A stretch of DNA of 64,000 nt, from positions 1 through 64,000 of the forward strand of contig CAUYUA010000111.1 of NCBI GenBank assembly GCA_963575675.1. Direction: 5' to 3'. Numbering within the stretch: position 1 is the stretch's first letter; every line of letters begins with the position of its first letter. Below the pieces are notes generated by a model. That model made no database searches. It was not told the origin of the DNA and saw nothing but the letters and a program-made list of their open reading frames with translations. Below are positions 9,786-19,092 of the stretch, in pieces. The translations under genes were made by a program, and so were the position numbers. The stretch is from CAUYUA01 sp963575675 (GTDB lineage: Bacteria; Pseudomonadota; Alphaproteobacteria; Azospirillales; Azospirillaceae).

Positions 9786-9840
9786 ACAAAATAAAAAAAA
9801 GCAAACAGACGAGAGAAGATGAAACATCTCTCGTCTTTTG
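9786..9840 (-). terminator. Rho-independent terminator after sucB
   Basis: AGACGAGAGA (9807-9816) pairs perfectly with TCTCTCGTCT (9827-9836). Read on the minus strand, the hairpin is followed by a T-rich tract (complement of 9786-9805, including eight T in a row). It lies between the sucB stop and lptG, so it separates the TCA genes from the LPS and envelope cluster. Confidence 0.8.
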
Positions 9841-9879
9841 CAGCTTACAGAAGATTAGATGCTAACACCCAAAGCAACT

Positions 9880-11130
9880 TTAGATTTCCAACAGCAATCG
9901 CTGAGGATCTTCGAGACATTCCTTCACTCGCACTAAGAAAGTCACAGCCTCTCGACCATCAATAATCCTATGATCATAGCTCAGAGCCAAATACATCATT
10001 GGACGGACTTCAACTTTTCCGTTAATGACAACAGGCCGATCCATTGTCTTATGCATCCCCAAAATGCCCGATTGTGGCGGATTCAAAATGGGAGTAGACA
10101 ACAACGAACCGTAAACCCCACCATTGGAAATCGTAAATGTTCCACCAGAGAGTTCATCGATCGACAACTTTCCATCTCTAGCCTTTCGACCTAAAGCAGA
10201 AATTGTCTTTTCGATTTCGACTAAGCTTAACTTATCGGCTTCTCGAACAATCGGAACAACCAAACCTTGTGGCGTTCCGACAGCAACACCGATATCATAA
10301 TAATTCTTGTAGACTAAGTCGGAACCATCGATTTCAGCATTCACCGCCGGAAGCTCTTTGAGAGCCTGAATACTCGCTTTTACAAAAAAACCCATGAACC
10401 CAAGACGGAATCCATGTTTCTTTTCAAAGACGTCGCGATACTCATTACGAACTGCAATGATGTTGGTCATATCCACCTCGTTGAAGGTGGTCAACATGGC
10501 AGCAGAATTCTGGGCGTCTTTTAAGCGCTCTGCAATCCTCTGACGCAAACGCGTCATCCGCACACGCTCTTCCCGGTCAGCGCGCGGGCGTGGACCGCTT
10601 GGAATCGGAGCAGGCTTAGGAGCTGTCGCCACAGGACGAGGCGGGGGCGGCGGAGGAGAAATCGGAGCGGCGGAAGCCACCACACGATTCGCCTCCATAT
10701 ATTTCAGAACATCCTCTTTCGTCAGACGACCATCTTTCCCGGAGGAAGAAATTTTGGTCACATCCAAATGATTGTCATCAATGAGCTTACGCACGGCCGG
10801 CATGAGAACATCAGCGGAAGCCTGAACAACCGGCGACGGAGCTTGCAAAGGAGCCGCCGTCGAAGCTGCAACAGGAACCGCCGGCTTTTCACCCGCGCTG
10901 ACCAACACGCCCAACACGGCTCCGACGCTGACATTCGCGCCTTCCGGAGCCCGAATTTCCGCCAACGTCCCTTCCATTTGGGCGTTGACCTCTAAAGTCA
11001 CCTTGTCGGTTTCCAGCTCGACCAAGGGCTCATCCACGGCAACCGTTGCACCGACTGGTTTCAACCATCGGGCGACGGTTGCTTCGGTTACCGACTCGCC
11101 CAACGTGGGCACCTTGATTTCCGTCGCCAT
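9880..11130 (-). CDS. sucB: 2-oxoglutarate dehydrogenase E2, dihydrolipoyllysine succinyltransferase
   Basis: E2 core of the 2-oxoglutarate dehydrogenase complex, moving the succinyl group from lipoate to CoA. Domains in order: lipoyl domain (residues 1-75, lipoylated Lys43 in ETDKVTLEV); Ala/Pro-rich linker; E3/E1-binding domain (SADVLMPAVRKLIDDNHLD, GKDGRLTKEDVL); a second proline-rich linker; and the catalytic domain with LSYDHRIIDGREAV, whose histidine is the active-site base. 416 aa. ATG at 11130 is chosen because MATEIKVPTLGES is the family's standard start; the upstream frame adds 22 unrelated residues. It follows sucA by about 200 bp. No lpdA follows; a terminator and lptG come next. 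Confidence 0.96.
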   Translation of the reverse strand: MATEIKVPTLGESVTEATVARWLKPVGATVAVDEPLVELETDKVTLEVNAQMEGTLAEIRAPEGANVSVGAVLGVLVSAGEKPAVPVAASTAAPLQAPSPVVQASADVLMPAVRKLIDDNHLDVTKISSSGKDGRLTKEDVLKYMEANRVVASAAPISPPPPPPRPVATAPKPAPIPSGPRPRADREERVRMTRLRQRIAERLKDAQNSAAMLTTFNEVDMTNIIAVRNEYRDVFEKKHGFRLGFMGFFVKASIQALKELPAVNAEIDGSDLVYKNYYDIGVAVGTPQGLVVPIVREADKLSLVEIEKTISALGRKARDGKLSIDELSGGTFTISNGGVYGSLLSTPILNPPQSGILGMHKTMDRPVVINGKVEVRPMMYLALSYDHRIIDGREAVTFLVRVKECLEDPQRLLLEI

Positions 11131-11328
11131 GACGAATTTCCTTAAGACTGAATCTGCCTTAGACTGGAGCTGTTCGAAATAAACGCCGACCGTCATGCAC
11201 TTCTGAACGCGAACAAATCACAAGACGCCCGCCCTACAGAGATGCTTAACCAGCTTTGCCAGTCAACCGACTACACAGATGAGACGTCGGTTCGACCTGA
11301 TGCGACCGAACCGACAGAACCGAAATGA

Positions 11329-14253
11329 TCAACGCGAAACAGACAATGCTTCGTCGACCAATTTCGCTTGCTCACGATTATGGCGCTTCAAGATGCCGGT
11401 CGCCGGAGCCGCACCAGCGTCACGCCCGACGTAAATCGGTCGCTTCGTATTGTGAGAAATGCCGGACAACACTTTCTCAATCCGTCGATCCACAAAGAAC
11501 CACGCCCCCATATTCTCCGGCTCTTCCTGACACCAAACGACGTCAGCATTCGGGTATTTCGCCAATTCACGAGCCATGGGCTTGTCAGGGAATGGATAAA
11601 GCTGCTCAACACGAATCAACATGACATCGTCGATACCGCGCTTCTCTCGCTCTTCGAACAAATCGTAATAGACTTTACCCGTGCATAGCACGACGCGACG
11701 CACTTTTTCGGGCGCCACAGGCCTGAGATGCGCATCTGGCAACAAACGATGGAATTGCGTGCCCTCCGAAAAGTCTTCCAACCTCGAAACACACAAGCGA
11801 TGACGAAGCAATGATTTCGGCGTAAACACGATCAAAGGTTTACGGAAGTTTCGACGTATCTGGCGACGCAGCACATGGAAATAGTTGGCTGGAGTCGAAC
11901 AATTCACCACAGCCCAATTATCTTCCGCGCAAAGCTGCAAGAACCGCTCCGGACGCGCAGAAGAATGTTCAGGCCCCTGCCCTTCATAGCCATGCGGCAA
12001 CAACAGCACCAATCCCGAAAGACGAAGCCACTTGGACTCACCAGAACCGATGAACTGGTCAATAATAACCTGAGCGCCATTGACAAAGTCACCGAACTGG
12101 CCTTCCCACAACACCAGGGAATGCGGCTCCGCCAATGTATAACCGTATTCAAAGCCAAGCACAGCCGCTTCAGACAGAGGACTGTCATGAACTTCGAACA
12201 ACGCCTGTTTTCCAGGACGGATATTATTCAGAGGAATAAAACGAGTCTCAGTGGATTGATCATGGAACACAGAGTGACGTTGCGAAAACGTGCCGCGTCC
12301 GGAATCTTGACCACTTAACCGAACATGCGTGCCTTCCAAAGCCAAAGAACCGAACGCTAACGCCTCTCCTGTCGCCCAGTCGAAACCTTCGCCGGTCTCG
12401 AACATCTTATCCTTGGCGCGCAGCAAACGCTCAATCTTGGAATTGAGGTCAAATCCGTTTGGATAGCGAACGATCCCCTTCCCGATTTCTTTGAGAATGA
12501 CCTCTGGAATGCCGGTCTGCGGCTGAGTCTCGTGATCGCCCTTGGCCGTTTCCAAACCGCTCCAACTGCCTTCCAACCAATCGGCTTTATTGGGCTTATA
12601 ACTTGTGGACGCCTCGAATTGACCTTCGAGTTTTTTCATGAAATCGGCCACCATTTGGTCGGTTTCATGCTGCGTCATCACCTGCTCTTCGATCAACTGG
12701 CGGGCATAAACCTCACGTGTTGTCGGATGATTCCGAATCTTTCGATACATGATAGGCTGCGTAAACGCCGGCTCATCGCCTTCATTGTGGCCATGGCGAC
12801 GATAGCAGAACATATCAATAACAACATCTTTTTTAAACTTCTGCCGGAATTCCACCGCCATGCGGCTCACATGAACCACAGCTTCCGGATCATCGCCATT
12901 GACGTGGAAAATCGGCGCTTGAACCGACTTAGCGACATCCGTGGAATACGGACCAGAACGCGAGTAACTCGGATTGGTGGTGAAACCAATCTGATTGTTA
13001 ATGATTACGTGAATCGTGCCGCCGGTGCGATATCCCTTCAACTCAGAGAGCATTAAAGTTTCCGGCACCAGCCCTTGCCCAGCGAAGGCGGCATCGCCAT
13101 GGAGCAACAGCCCCATAACTTTATCACGCTCCATATCGCGAAGCTGTTGCTGCTTAGCGCGCACTTTCCCGATCACCACCGGGTTGACCACCTCCAAATG
13201 CGAAGGATTGGCGGTCAAGGAAATACTCAGCACATTCCCGTTAAAATCACGATCGGTCGTTGTGCCTAAGTGATATTTCACATCGCCCGAACCTTGAACA
13301 TCGGCAGGATTTGCTGAATTCCCCTGGAATTCCGAGAAAATCGCGGCGAACGGCTTGCCCATAAAGTTGGCCAAAACATTCAACCGTCCACGATGGGCCA
13401 TACCCACCATGACCTTCTCTAAACCGAGCTGCCCCCCGCGCTTGAGAATTTGCTCCAACGCCGGTATCACGCTTTCTCCACCCTCCAGGCCGAAACGCTT
13501 GGTTCCGGTGTATTTAATCTGAAGGAAGCGTTCGAAACTCTCGGCTGCCGTCAAACGCTCCAAAATGGCGCGTTTGCCGTTGACCGTAAAATCGGTGTGG
13601 TTGCGTTGCCCTTCGACGCGCTCCTGAATCCAAGCTTTTTGCTCTGGATCCTGAATATGCATAAACTCCACGCCGACATGGCCGCAATACGTTTTCCGCA
13701 GCAAATCCACGATATGCCGCAGAGTCGCGCTCTCCAAACCGAAAGCGTAGTTTATAAAAATCGGCCGATCGTAGTCAGCCGCAGAAAAGCCGTAAGCGCC
13801 TGGATCCAATTCCGGGTGAGGCTCACGCTTTTGCATGCCGAGCGGATCGAGCTGCGCTTCCAAATGACCACGCACGCGATACATGCGGATCAGCGTCAGA
13901 GCCCGAATGGTGTCGATCGTAGCGGCGCGAACTTGCTCGACGGAAAGATATCCTGCTCCGGCCGCAACGGCCATCGGCGAAAACTCGACGGGAGGAGCGT
14001 TTTCACTTCCGCTCACCGGGCGCGTTTGCACGCCACCGCGCACACCGATCACTGCGCCGTCATTGGGGGCCCAAGTAGCGCCACGCAACTCGTCTAAAAC
14101 AGCCCGTCCGTCCTCATCGAGTTCCCGGAAGAAGCCGGACCAGCTTGGATCAATCGACGTTGGATCTTTCAAAAAGCGGGTGTACAGCTCCGCGATAAAC
14201 GTCGCATTTGAGCCATACAGGAACGAGAGTTGCTCGGAAGGTGCCATCATCAT
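11329..14253 (-). CDS. sucA: 2-oxoglutarate dehydrogenase E1
   Basis: Thiamine-diphosphate-dependent E1 component that decarboxylates 2-oxoglutarate and succinylates the lipoyl group of SucB. About 974 aa, normal for the family. Recognisable blocks: N-terminal LYGSNATFIAELYTRFLKDPTSIDPSW (E2-binding region), GMAHRGRLNVLANFMGKPFAAIFSEF, LTANPSHLEVVNPVVIGKVRAKQ, HGDAAFAGQGLVPETL, IIVRRHGHNEGDEP-like CYRRHGHNEGDEPAFTQP, and C-terminal LPHGYEGQGPEHSSARPERFLQL. Three consecutive ATG codons at 14253, 14250 and 14247 follow an AGG; the third (MAPSEQL) has the best ribosome-site spacing. It lies between sucD and sucB on the same strand. Confidence 0.97.
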   Translation of the reverse strand: MMMAPSEQLSFLYGSNATFIAELYTRFLKDPTSIDPSWSGFFRELDEDGRAVLDELRGATWAPNDGAVIGVRGGVQTRPVSGSENAPPVEFSPMAVAAGAGYLSVEQVRAATIDTIRALTLIRMYRVRGHLEAQLDPLGMQKREPHPELDPGAYGFSAADYDRPIFINYAFGLESATLRHIVDLLRKTYCGHVGVEFMHIQDPEQKAWIQERVEGQRNHTDFTVNGKRAILERLTAAESFERFLQIKYTGTKRFGLEGGESVIPALEQILKRGGQLGLEKVMVGMAHRGRLNVLANFMGKPFAAIFSEFQGNSANPADVQGSGDVKYHLGTTTDRDFNGNVLSISLTANPSHLEVVNPVVIGKVRAKQQQLRDMERDKVMGLLLHGDAAFAGQGLVPETLMLSELKGYRTGGTIHVIINNQIGFTTNPSYSRSGPYSTDVAKSVQAPIFHVNGDDPEAVVHVSRMAVEFRQKFKKDVVIDMFCYRRHGHNEGDEPAFTQPIMYRKIRNHPTTREVYARQLIEEQVMTQHETDQMVADFMKKLEGQFEASTSYKPNKADWLEGSWSGLETAKGDHETQPQTGIPEVILKEIGKGIVRYPNGFDLNSKIERLLRAKDKMFETGEGFDWATGEALAFGSLALEGTHVRLSGQDSGRGTFSQRHSVFHDQSTETRFIPLNNIRPGKQALFEVHDSPLSEAAVLGFEYGYTLAEPHSLVLWEGQFGDFVNGAQVIIDQFIGSGESKWLRLSGLVLLLPHGYEGQGPEHSSARPERFLQLCAEDNWAVVNCSTPANYFHVLRRQIRRNFRKPLIVFTPKSLLRHRLCVSRLEDFSEGTQFHRLLPDAHLRPVAPEKVRRVVLCTGKVYYDLFEEREKRGIDDVMLIRVEQLYPFPDKPMARELAKYPNADVVWCQEEPENMGAWFFVDRRIEKVLSGISHNTKRPIYVGRDAGAAPATGILKRHNREQAKLVDEALSVSR

Positions 14254-14361
14254 CCTGGCGACGCGGACGTTCTTCGCCTCGCGCCCTCTTTAAGCTGATC
14301 ACGAAAGCTGACCACGAACCACCGCCCGAAAGCCTTAGAACTTTTGGGCGTTTGTCGTCGG

Positions 14362-14397
14362 CGAAGCGCTTCCTACTTTTCAACAGGAAGCGCTTCG
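14362..14397. repeat. 13-bp hairpin between sucD and sucA
   Basis: CGAAGCGCTTCCT (14362-14374), a ten-base loop and AGGAAGCGCTTCG (14385-14397) form a perfect 13-bp stem in the 163-bp gap between the sucD stop and the sucA start. There is no T-run on either side, so it does not look like a simple terminator. A processing or stabilising stem that sets the sucCD:sucAB ratio is one possibility (inference). Confidence 0.6.
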
Positions 14398-14416
14398 GTC
14401 GATGAATACGCTTAGC

Positions 14417-15292
14417 TTAGCCTCTCAGAACCTTGAGCATGGTGCTGCCCAAGCTTGCCGGGCTGTCTGCGACGGCAATTCCGGCTGAACGCAAGGCTTC
14501 AATTTTGAAATCGGCGGTGTCGTTACCACCAGAGATCACGGCGCCGGCGTGGCCCATACGACGCCCCGGAGGAGCCGTGCGACCGGCGATGAAGCCGACC
14601 ACGGGTTTTTTAATCTTGGAGTGCTTAATAAAATCGGCGCCCTTTACTTCAGCGTCGCCGCCGATTTCGCCGATCATGATAATGGCTTCGGTTTCGCCGT
14701 CAGCCATGAAAAGCTCCAGGCTGTCCACGAAATTGGTGCCGTTGACCGGATCGCCGCCAATGCCGATGCATGTGGTTTGCCCCAGACCAGCCGCCGTGGT
14801 TTGCGCCACAGCCTCATAGGTCAAGGTGCCGGAACGCGACACGATGCCGATTTTGCCTTTACGATGAATGTGTCCCGGCATAATGCCGATTTTGCATTCA
14901 TCCGGCGTGATCACGCCGGGGCAGTTCGGACCAACCAAGCGGGTTTTCGATCCCGCCAAAGCCCGCTTCACCGGCAGCATGTCTTGAACCGGAATGCCTT
15001 CGGTGATGCAAACCACCAGAGGAATTTCGGCGTCAATCGCTTCCAGGATGGCGTCCGCCGCATACGGAGGCGGAACATAGATCACGCTGGCGTTGGCTTT
15101 CGTCTTTGCAACGGCCTCAGCCACAGTGTCGAACACCGGGAGGTCCAGATGCTTGGTGCCGCCCTTGCCCGGAGTAACGCCGCCGACCATTTTGGTGCCG
15201 TAGGCGATTGCTTGCTCGGAGTGGAAGGTGCCCTGCGCTCCGGTGAAGCCCTGGCAGATGACCTTCGTCTCGGAATTAACCAGGACCGACAT
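14417..15292 (-). CDS. sucD: Succinyl-CoA synthetase alpha subunit
   Basis: Alpha subunit of succinyl-CoA synthetase (succinate-CoA ligase), the substrate-level phosphorylation step of the TCA cycle. 291 aa. CoA-binding N-terminal domain (VICQGFTGAQGTFHSEQAI, GGVTPGKGGTKHLDLPVF) and ligase domain with the phosphorylated active-site histidine in MGHAGAVISGG; LVGPNCPGVITPDECKIGIMPG is a strongly conserved block. It begins one base after the sucC stop codon with no gap, so the two are translated from one message. The sequence is complete. Confidence 0.97.
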   Translation of the reverse strand: MSVLVNSETKVICQGFTGAQGTFHSEQAIAYGTKMVGGVTPGKGGTKHLDLPVFDTVAEAVAKTKANASVIYVPPPYAADAILEAIDAEIPLVVCITEGIPVQDMLPVKRALAGSKTRLVGPNCPGVITPDECKIGIMPGHIHRKGKIGIVSRSGTLTYEAVAQTTAAGLGQTTCIGIGGDPVNGTNFVDSLELFMADGETEAIIMIGEIGGDAEVKGADFIKHSKIKKPVVGFIAGRTAPPGRRMGHAGAVISGGNDTADFKIEALRSAGIAVADSPASLGSTMLKVLRG

Positions 15293-16489
15293 TTACGCAG
15301 CCTCCTTAACGGCCTTAACCACCTTCTCCGCAGCATCGGCAAGATTATCCGCCGACACGATTGGCAATCCGGAGTCGGCAAGAATCTTCTTTCCGAGTTC
15401 GACGTTGGTGCCTTCCAGACGCACCACCAAAGGCACGTTCAGGCTGACTTCCCGCGCCGCTGCGACCACGCCTTCGGCGATCACGTCGCACCGCATAATG
15501 CCGCCGAAAATATTGACCAGAATACCTTCAACATTGGCGTCAGACAGAATGAGCTTGAAAGCGGTGGTTACGCGCTCGCGCGTTGCGCCGCCGCCGACGT
15601 CCAAGAAATTGGCGGGCTCACTGCCGTAGAGCTTAATGATATCCATGGTCGCCATCGCCAGACCGGCGCCGTTGACCATGCAACCGATGTTGCCGTCCAG
15701 CTTAACGTAGCTAAGACCAGCTTTTCCGGCTTCGACTTCTGTTGGATCTTCTTCCGACTCGTCACGCATGTCTTCAACGTCTTTATGACGGAAGAGCGCG
15801 TTGTCGTCGAAGTTCATCTTGGCGTCGAGAGCGATAACTTTCCCTTCGCCGGTAACCACCAACGGATTGATCTCGACGATGGAAGCATCGAGATCCGTGA
15901 ACGCCTTATACATGGCGGCCAAGAATTTTCCGGCAGTGTTGACCTGCTTGCCTTCCAGACCAAGCCCGAAAGCGATCTGGCGGGTGTGGTAGCCTTGTAT
16001 CCCGGAGATCGGATCGATGGCGACCTTAATGATCTTTTCAGGATGATTGGCGGCGACTTCTTCGATCTCCATGCCGCCTTCGGTAGAGGCGATTACGGTG
16101 ATGCGGGAAGAAGCCCGATCGATCAACATACCCAAATAAAGCTCACGCTTAATATCGCAGCCTTCTTCGATATAAACGCGCTTAACTTCTTTGCCTTCAG
16201 CGCCGGTCTGCTTGGTCACCAACACATGACCCAGCATTTCTGCGGCGTTGCGACCGACTTCTTCGATCGACTTCACAACACGGACGCCGCCCTTGCCTTG
16301 GGGATTGTCCTTAAAGCGACCGGCGCCGCGACCACCGGCGTGAATCTGCGACTTGACGACCCAAACCGGGCCACCTAATTCGCGAGCAACGCTTTCGGCT
16401 TCCTGGGGCGTATAGGCGACGCCGCCGCGCGGCACCGCGACACCGTATGTCTTAAGCAGGCTCTTCGCCTGGTATTCATGAATGTTCAT
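15293..16489 (-). CDS. sucC: Succinyl-CoA synthetase beta subunit (ADP-forming)
   Basis: Beta subunit of succinyl-CoA synthetase, carrying the ATP-grasp nucleotide site and sharing the active site with SucD. 398 aa. MNIHEYQAKSLLKTYGVAVPRGG is the standard start; WVVKSQIHAGGRGAGRFK, EINPLVVTGEGKVIALDAKMNFDDNALFR, GLSYVKLDGNIGCMVNGAGLAMATMDIIK and VNIFGGIMRCDVIAEGVV are family hallmarks. First gene of sucC-sucD-sucA-sucB. In many alphaproteobacteria mdh lies just upstream; here a 594-bp gap and a divergent methyltransferase gene lie there instead. Confidence 0.97.
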   Translation of the reverse strand: MNIHEYQAKSLLKTYGVAVPRGGVAYTPQEAESVARELGGPVWVVKSQIHAGGRGAGRFKDNPQGKGGVRVVKSIEEVGRNAAEMLGHVLVTKQTGAEGKEVKRVYIEEGCDIKRELYLGMLIDRASSRITVIASTEGGMEIEEVAANHPEKIIKVAIDPISGIQGYHTRQIAFGLGLEGKQVNTAGKFLAAMYKAFTDLDASIVEINPLVVTGEGKVIALDAKMNFDDNALFRHKDVEDMRDESEEDPTEVEAGKAGLSYVKLDGNIGCMVNGAGLAMATMDIIKLYGSEPANFLDVGGGATRERVTTAFKLILSDANVEGILVNIFGGIMRCDVIAEGVVAAAREVSLNVPLVVRLEGTNVELGKKILADSGLPIVSADNLADAAEKVVKAVKEAA

Positions 16490-17083
16490 GAGCCTCTGCC
16501 GGTCGGCTGAGTGTGGGGAACCATCTTTTTCCGATGATGGACACGCGCTGTCGAGGGAGGCAACGCGCCGTTGCGAATGAAGGCGTCTGACCGGGCGCTA
16601 CACCCGCCCGCACACTCTAACGAGTCGTATTTGTAATATCAATCACAGTTCTCGTTTTTGAATGGAGCTTTTCTTTTTCTTCCCATGTTCACGGATGTTT
16701 CCCTTTACGATGCACGCAAAAAACTTTCACGAATCGGCACAAACCGGGACCAAGACATATTTTTACGCCTCGATTTTCACTGACGCCCACATGAACATTA
16801 TGTAATAAATCATCGAAACGCTCAACCCATAACAGAAGCTCCTGCAACTTTCTTGAACCCAAAACAAATCCAGACGAAAAAATCTTTTAAAACGCCGAAT
16901 CGGCGCAAACATTTTCTCGACTCGCCCCTGAGGCTTGCGCATCGGAAACGACGTTTTTCAACCCGTTTCATGAAGAGCCACAATGAGTTGTCACAGACTT
17001 GCAACGCCTCCCAAGAGAAGGTATCTTTCCGCTTTACGAACGCCAAGACGCCTCTGCCGAATCGCGCCCGAAGGAAAACGCTC
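16490..17083. other. Divergent gap between sucC and the methyltransferase
   Basis: About 590 bp with no convincing gene. It should hold the minus-strand promoter of sucCDAB and the plus-strand promoter of the modification-restriction genes. The open frame that runs into the methyltransferase from 16853 is basic and unlike the family, so it is not counted as coding. I see no clear hairpin, operator or tRNA here. Confidence 0.5.
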
Positions 17084-18247
17084 ATGTTTACGTTCTATGA
17101 GTTTTTCGCAGGAGGCGGCATGGCGCGCGCCGGTTTGGACACAGGATGGCGTTGTCTGTTCGCCAACGATATTGATCATAAAAAAACGGATTCCTACGCC
17201 ATAAACTGGGGCGACGACGTTCTGAAAGTCGCCGATATCCGCACTCTTACGTCCAAAGACATTCCCGGGATCGCTCACTTAGCTTGGGCCTCGTTCCCCT
17301 GCCAAGATTTGTCGCTTGCCGGCGGCGGCGCGGGGCTTCGAGGCGGGCGCTCGGGAACGTTTTGGCCTTTTTGGGACATCATGCGCGCCCTGATCTCCGA
17401 AAACCGAGGCCCCGATATGATTGTCCTTGAAAACGTCTGCGGCACGCTGACGTCTCATCAAGGCAAGGACTTCGCCGCAATTTGCTCAACTTTCGAACGT
17501 GCGGGGTATCGGTTTGGAGCGCTGGTTGTCGATGCGGCGTTTTTTGTTCCTCAGTCTCGGCCCAGGGTGTTCATGATCGGCGCGCGCGCCGATCTTTCTC
17601 TTCCCGCCGATCTGCTTGAAACCAAAACGGACCTCGGAACCCCTGAAGAGTGGCGACCAAGACCTTTATGCACAGCTTTTGAGCGACTCTCTCCCAAACT
17701 CAAAGACAACTGGGTGTGGTGGCGATTGCCGCTTCCACATGCTTCATTAAGCGATCTCCGTTTCGCCGACATCGTTGAAGAAAAACCGACCGACGTGTCT
17801 TGGCACACTCCATTTGAAACGCAGCGTCTCCTTGAGATGATGAATCCGACCCATATGGAAAAGGTCGCGCGAGCCAAAAAATTAGGACATCCGATCGTCG
17901 GCGCGATCTACAAAAGAACGCGCCTTGACGCAAACGGCGTAAAAATCCAACGCGCCGAAATTCGTTTCGATGAAAAGGCCGGCTGCCTACGCACTCCGGC
18001 GGGAGGCTCCAGCCGACAACTCATTTTAGTCGTGGACGGCGATCAAGTCAGATCTCGTTTGATTTCCAGCCGTGAGACCGCTCGTTTAATGGGGCTCCCG
18101 GACTCCTATGTTTTGCCGAACAAATACAACGAAGCCTATCATTTAACCGGAGACGGCGTCGTGCTCCCTGTGGTTCGGCATCTCGCCAAGCATATCTTCG
18201 AGCCGTTTCTTTCCGTTAACAAAAAAATCCAAATGGCGGCGGCATGA
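17084..18247 (+). CDS. DNA (cytosine-5) methyltransferase
   Basis: Transfers a methyl group from SAM to C5 of cytosine at a specific DNA site. 387 aa, in standard C5-MTase motif order: motif I FYEFFAGGGMARAGL (residues 4-18), motif IV FPCQDLSLAGGG with nucleophile Cys73, motif VI LENV (Glu116), motif VIII QSRPRVFMIG (157-166), a target-recognition region of about 100 residues, then ARLMGLPDSY and TGDGVVLPVVRHLAKHI (motifs IX-X). Start chosen at 17084 because AAGGAAAACG precedes it and motif I sits at the normal distance. Its stop overlaps the next gene as ATGA. With an endonuclease candidate and vsr behind it, it reads as the modification part of a type II restriction-modification operon. Target site unknown. 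Confidence 0.93.
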   Translation: MFTFYEFFAGGGMARAGLDTGWRCLFANDIDHKKTDSYAINWGDDVLKVADIRTLTSKDIPGIAHLAWASFPCQDLSLAGGGAGLRGGRSGTFWPFWDIMRALISENRGPDMIVLENVCGTLTSHQGKDFAAICSTFERAGYRFGALVVDAAFFVPQSRPRVFMIGARADLSLPADLLETKTDLGTPEEWRPRPLCTAFERLSPKLKDNWVWWRLPLPHASLSDLRFADIVEEKPTDVSWHTPFETQRLLEMMNPTHMEKVARAKKLGHPIVGAIYKRTRLDANGVKIQRAEIRFDEKAGCLRTPAGGSSRQLILVVDGDQVRSRLISSRETARLMGLPDSYVLPNKYNEAYHLTGDGVVLPVVRHLAKHIFEPFLSVNKKIQMAAA

Positions 18248-19092
18248 CGGTCATTCCGTGCAAGCAAAATGATGAACTTCGTCGAAAAATTGAAGATTTT
18301 TCCGAGGTTTTAAAAAATAAATCCCATCTTTTGGGCAATCACGGGCTCTCTGAAGCCGAATTTTATAATAGCGGTTTATTTCGTGGCGCGATAGAACGCA
18401 TCCGAGGAGAATTCTCCGCGACCATGCAGGAAAAAAGAAGCTTTGTTCGTCATATTTTAGACCATTTGCAAAGCAAAGACTTCATCCGGAATTGGGCGTC
18501 ATCCGGAGAATCCAATCGACACGACTACACGGTCACGCTCAACAGCGGTCGAATGGCGGTGATCGAATTAAAAGGATGCCTTGACGGAAACAACACCACT
18601 ATTTTCGAGAGACCGCCGCAAGCCCACGAGTTCATCATTTGGGGAGTCTGCACCAATCCATCCTCTGATCCTCAACTTAACGCATGGTCTGGAATACACA
18701 CCAGACTAAGCGCAGAGATCATCGCCAGAAAACAACGCATCGATGGCGTTATCATTTGGGATATGATGTGCGGATCGATCAGTCGACTTTGTCCCAAACA
18801 GGCGTCGCATTACACGACAATAGGCCCCTATCGTCTGCCGCCGCCGTGTCTTTACCTTTTTCCATCGACGATCCCCCACCCTCGCGGCAATCCTCATCCG
18901 ACAGCGCAATCTTTGCAAGACGTCGAGATACTCTCTGCGTTCAACGCCTGTTTTCAATGTCGACCGGAAGAAATCTTTTACGTTGATTTTGAAATTCGAC
19001 ACCAAGGCGAAGACACGCTCCGCACCACTCGCGTTCGACGCGATGGGCTCGTGCAAAAAGAATCAAAGCCCACCGCAATCCGCCGAGTATGA
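18244..19092 (+). CDS. Putative type II restriction endonuclease (PD-(D/E)XK-like)
   Basis: 282 aa, not recognised as a specific family. Position is the main argument: it overlaps the cytosine methyltransferase by four bases (ATGA) and overlaps vsr in the same way, where the cognate nuclease of a type II system is expected. A plausible PD-(D/E)XK core is visible: Asp94 in NRHDYTVTLNSG, a beta-strand, then Glu108-Leu-Lys110 in AVIELKG. The N-terminal 80 residues are helical and charged. The C-terminal part has four scattered cysteines (175-CGSISRLC, then CL and FNACFQC), which could bind a metal. It could instead be another methyl-dependent nuclease or an accessory protein. No frameshift; looks intact. 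Confidence 0.65.
   Translation: MTVIPCKQNDELRRKIEDFSEVLKNKSHLLGNHGLSEAEFYNSGLFRGAIERIRGEFSATMQEKRSFVRHILDHLQSKDFIRNWASSGESNRHDYTVTLNSGRMAVIELKGCLDGNNTTIFERPPQAHEFIIWGVCTNPSSDPQLNAWSGIHTRLSAEIIARKQRIDGVIIWDMMCGSISRLCPKQASHYTTIGPYRLPPPCLYLFPSTIPHPRGNPHPTAQSLQDVEILSAFNACFQCRPEEIFYVDFEIRHQGEDTLRTTRVRRDGLVQKESKPTAIRRV

Noticed and set aside
14549..16378. A 609-codon plus-strand open frame opposite sucD and sucC
   Set aside because: It lies wholly on the antisense of two certain genes, its residues follow those codons in mirror form, and it shows no family motif.
16853..17083. Extension of the methyltransferase by 77 codons upstream
   Set aside because: The extra residues are basic and unlike the family, while ATG 17084 has a good ribosome site and normal spacing to motif I.
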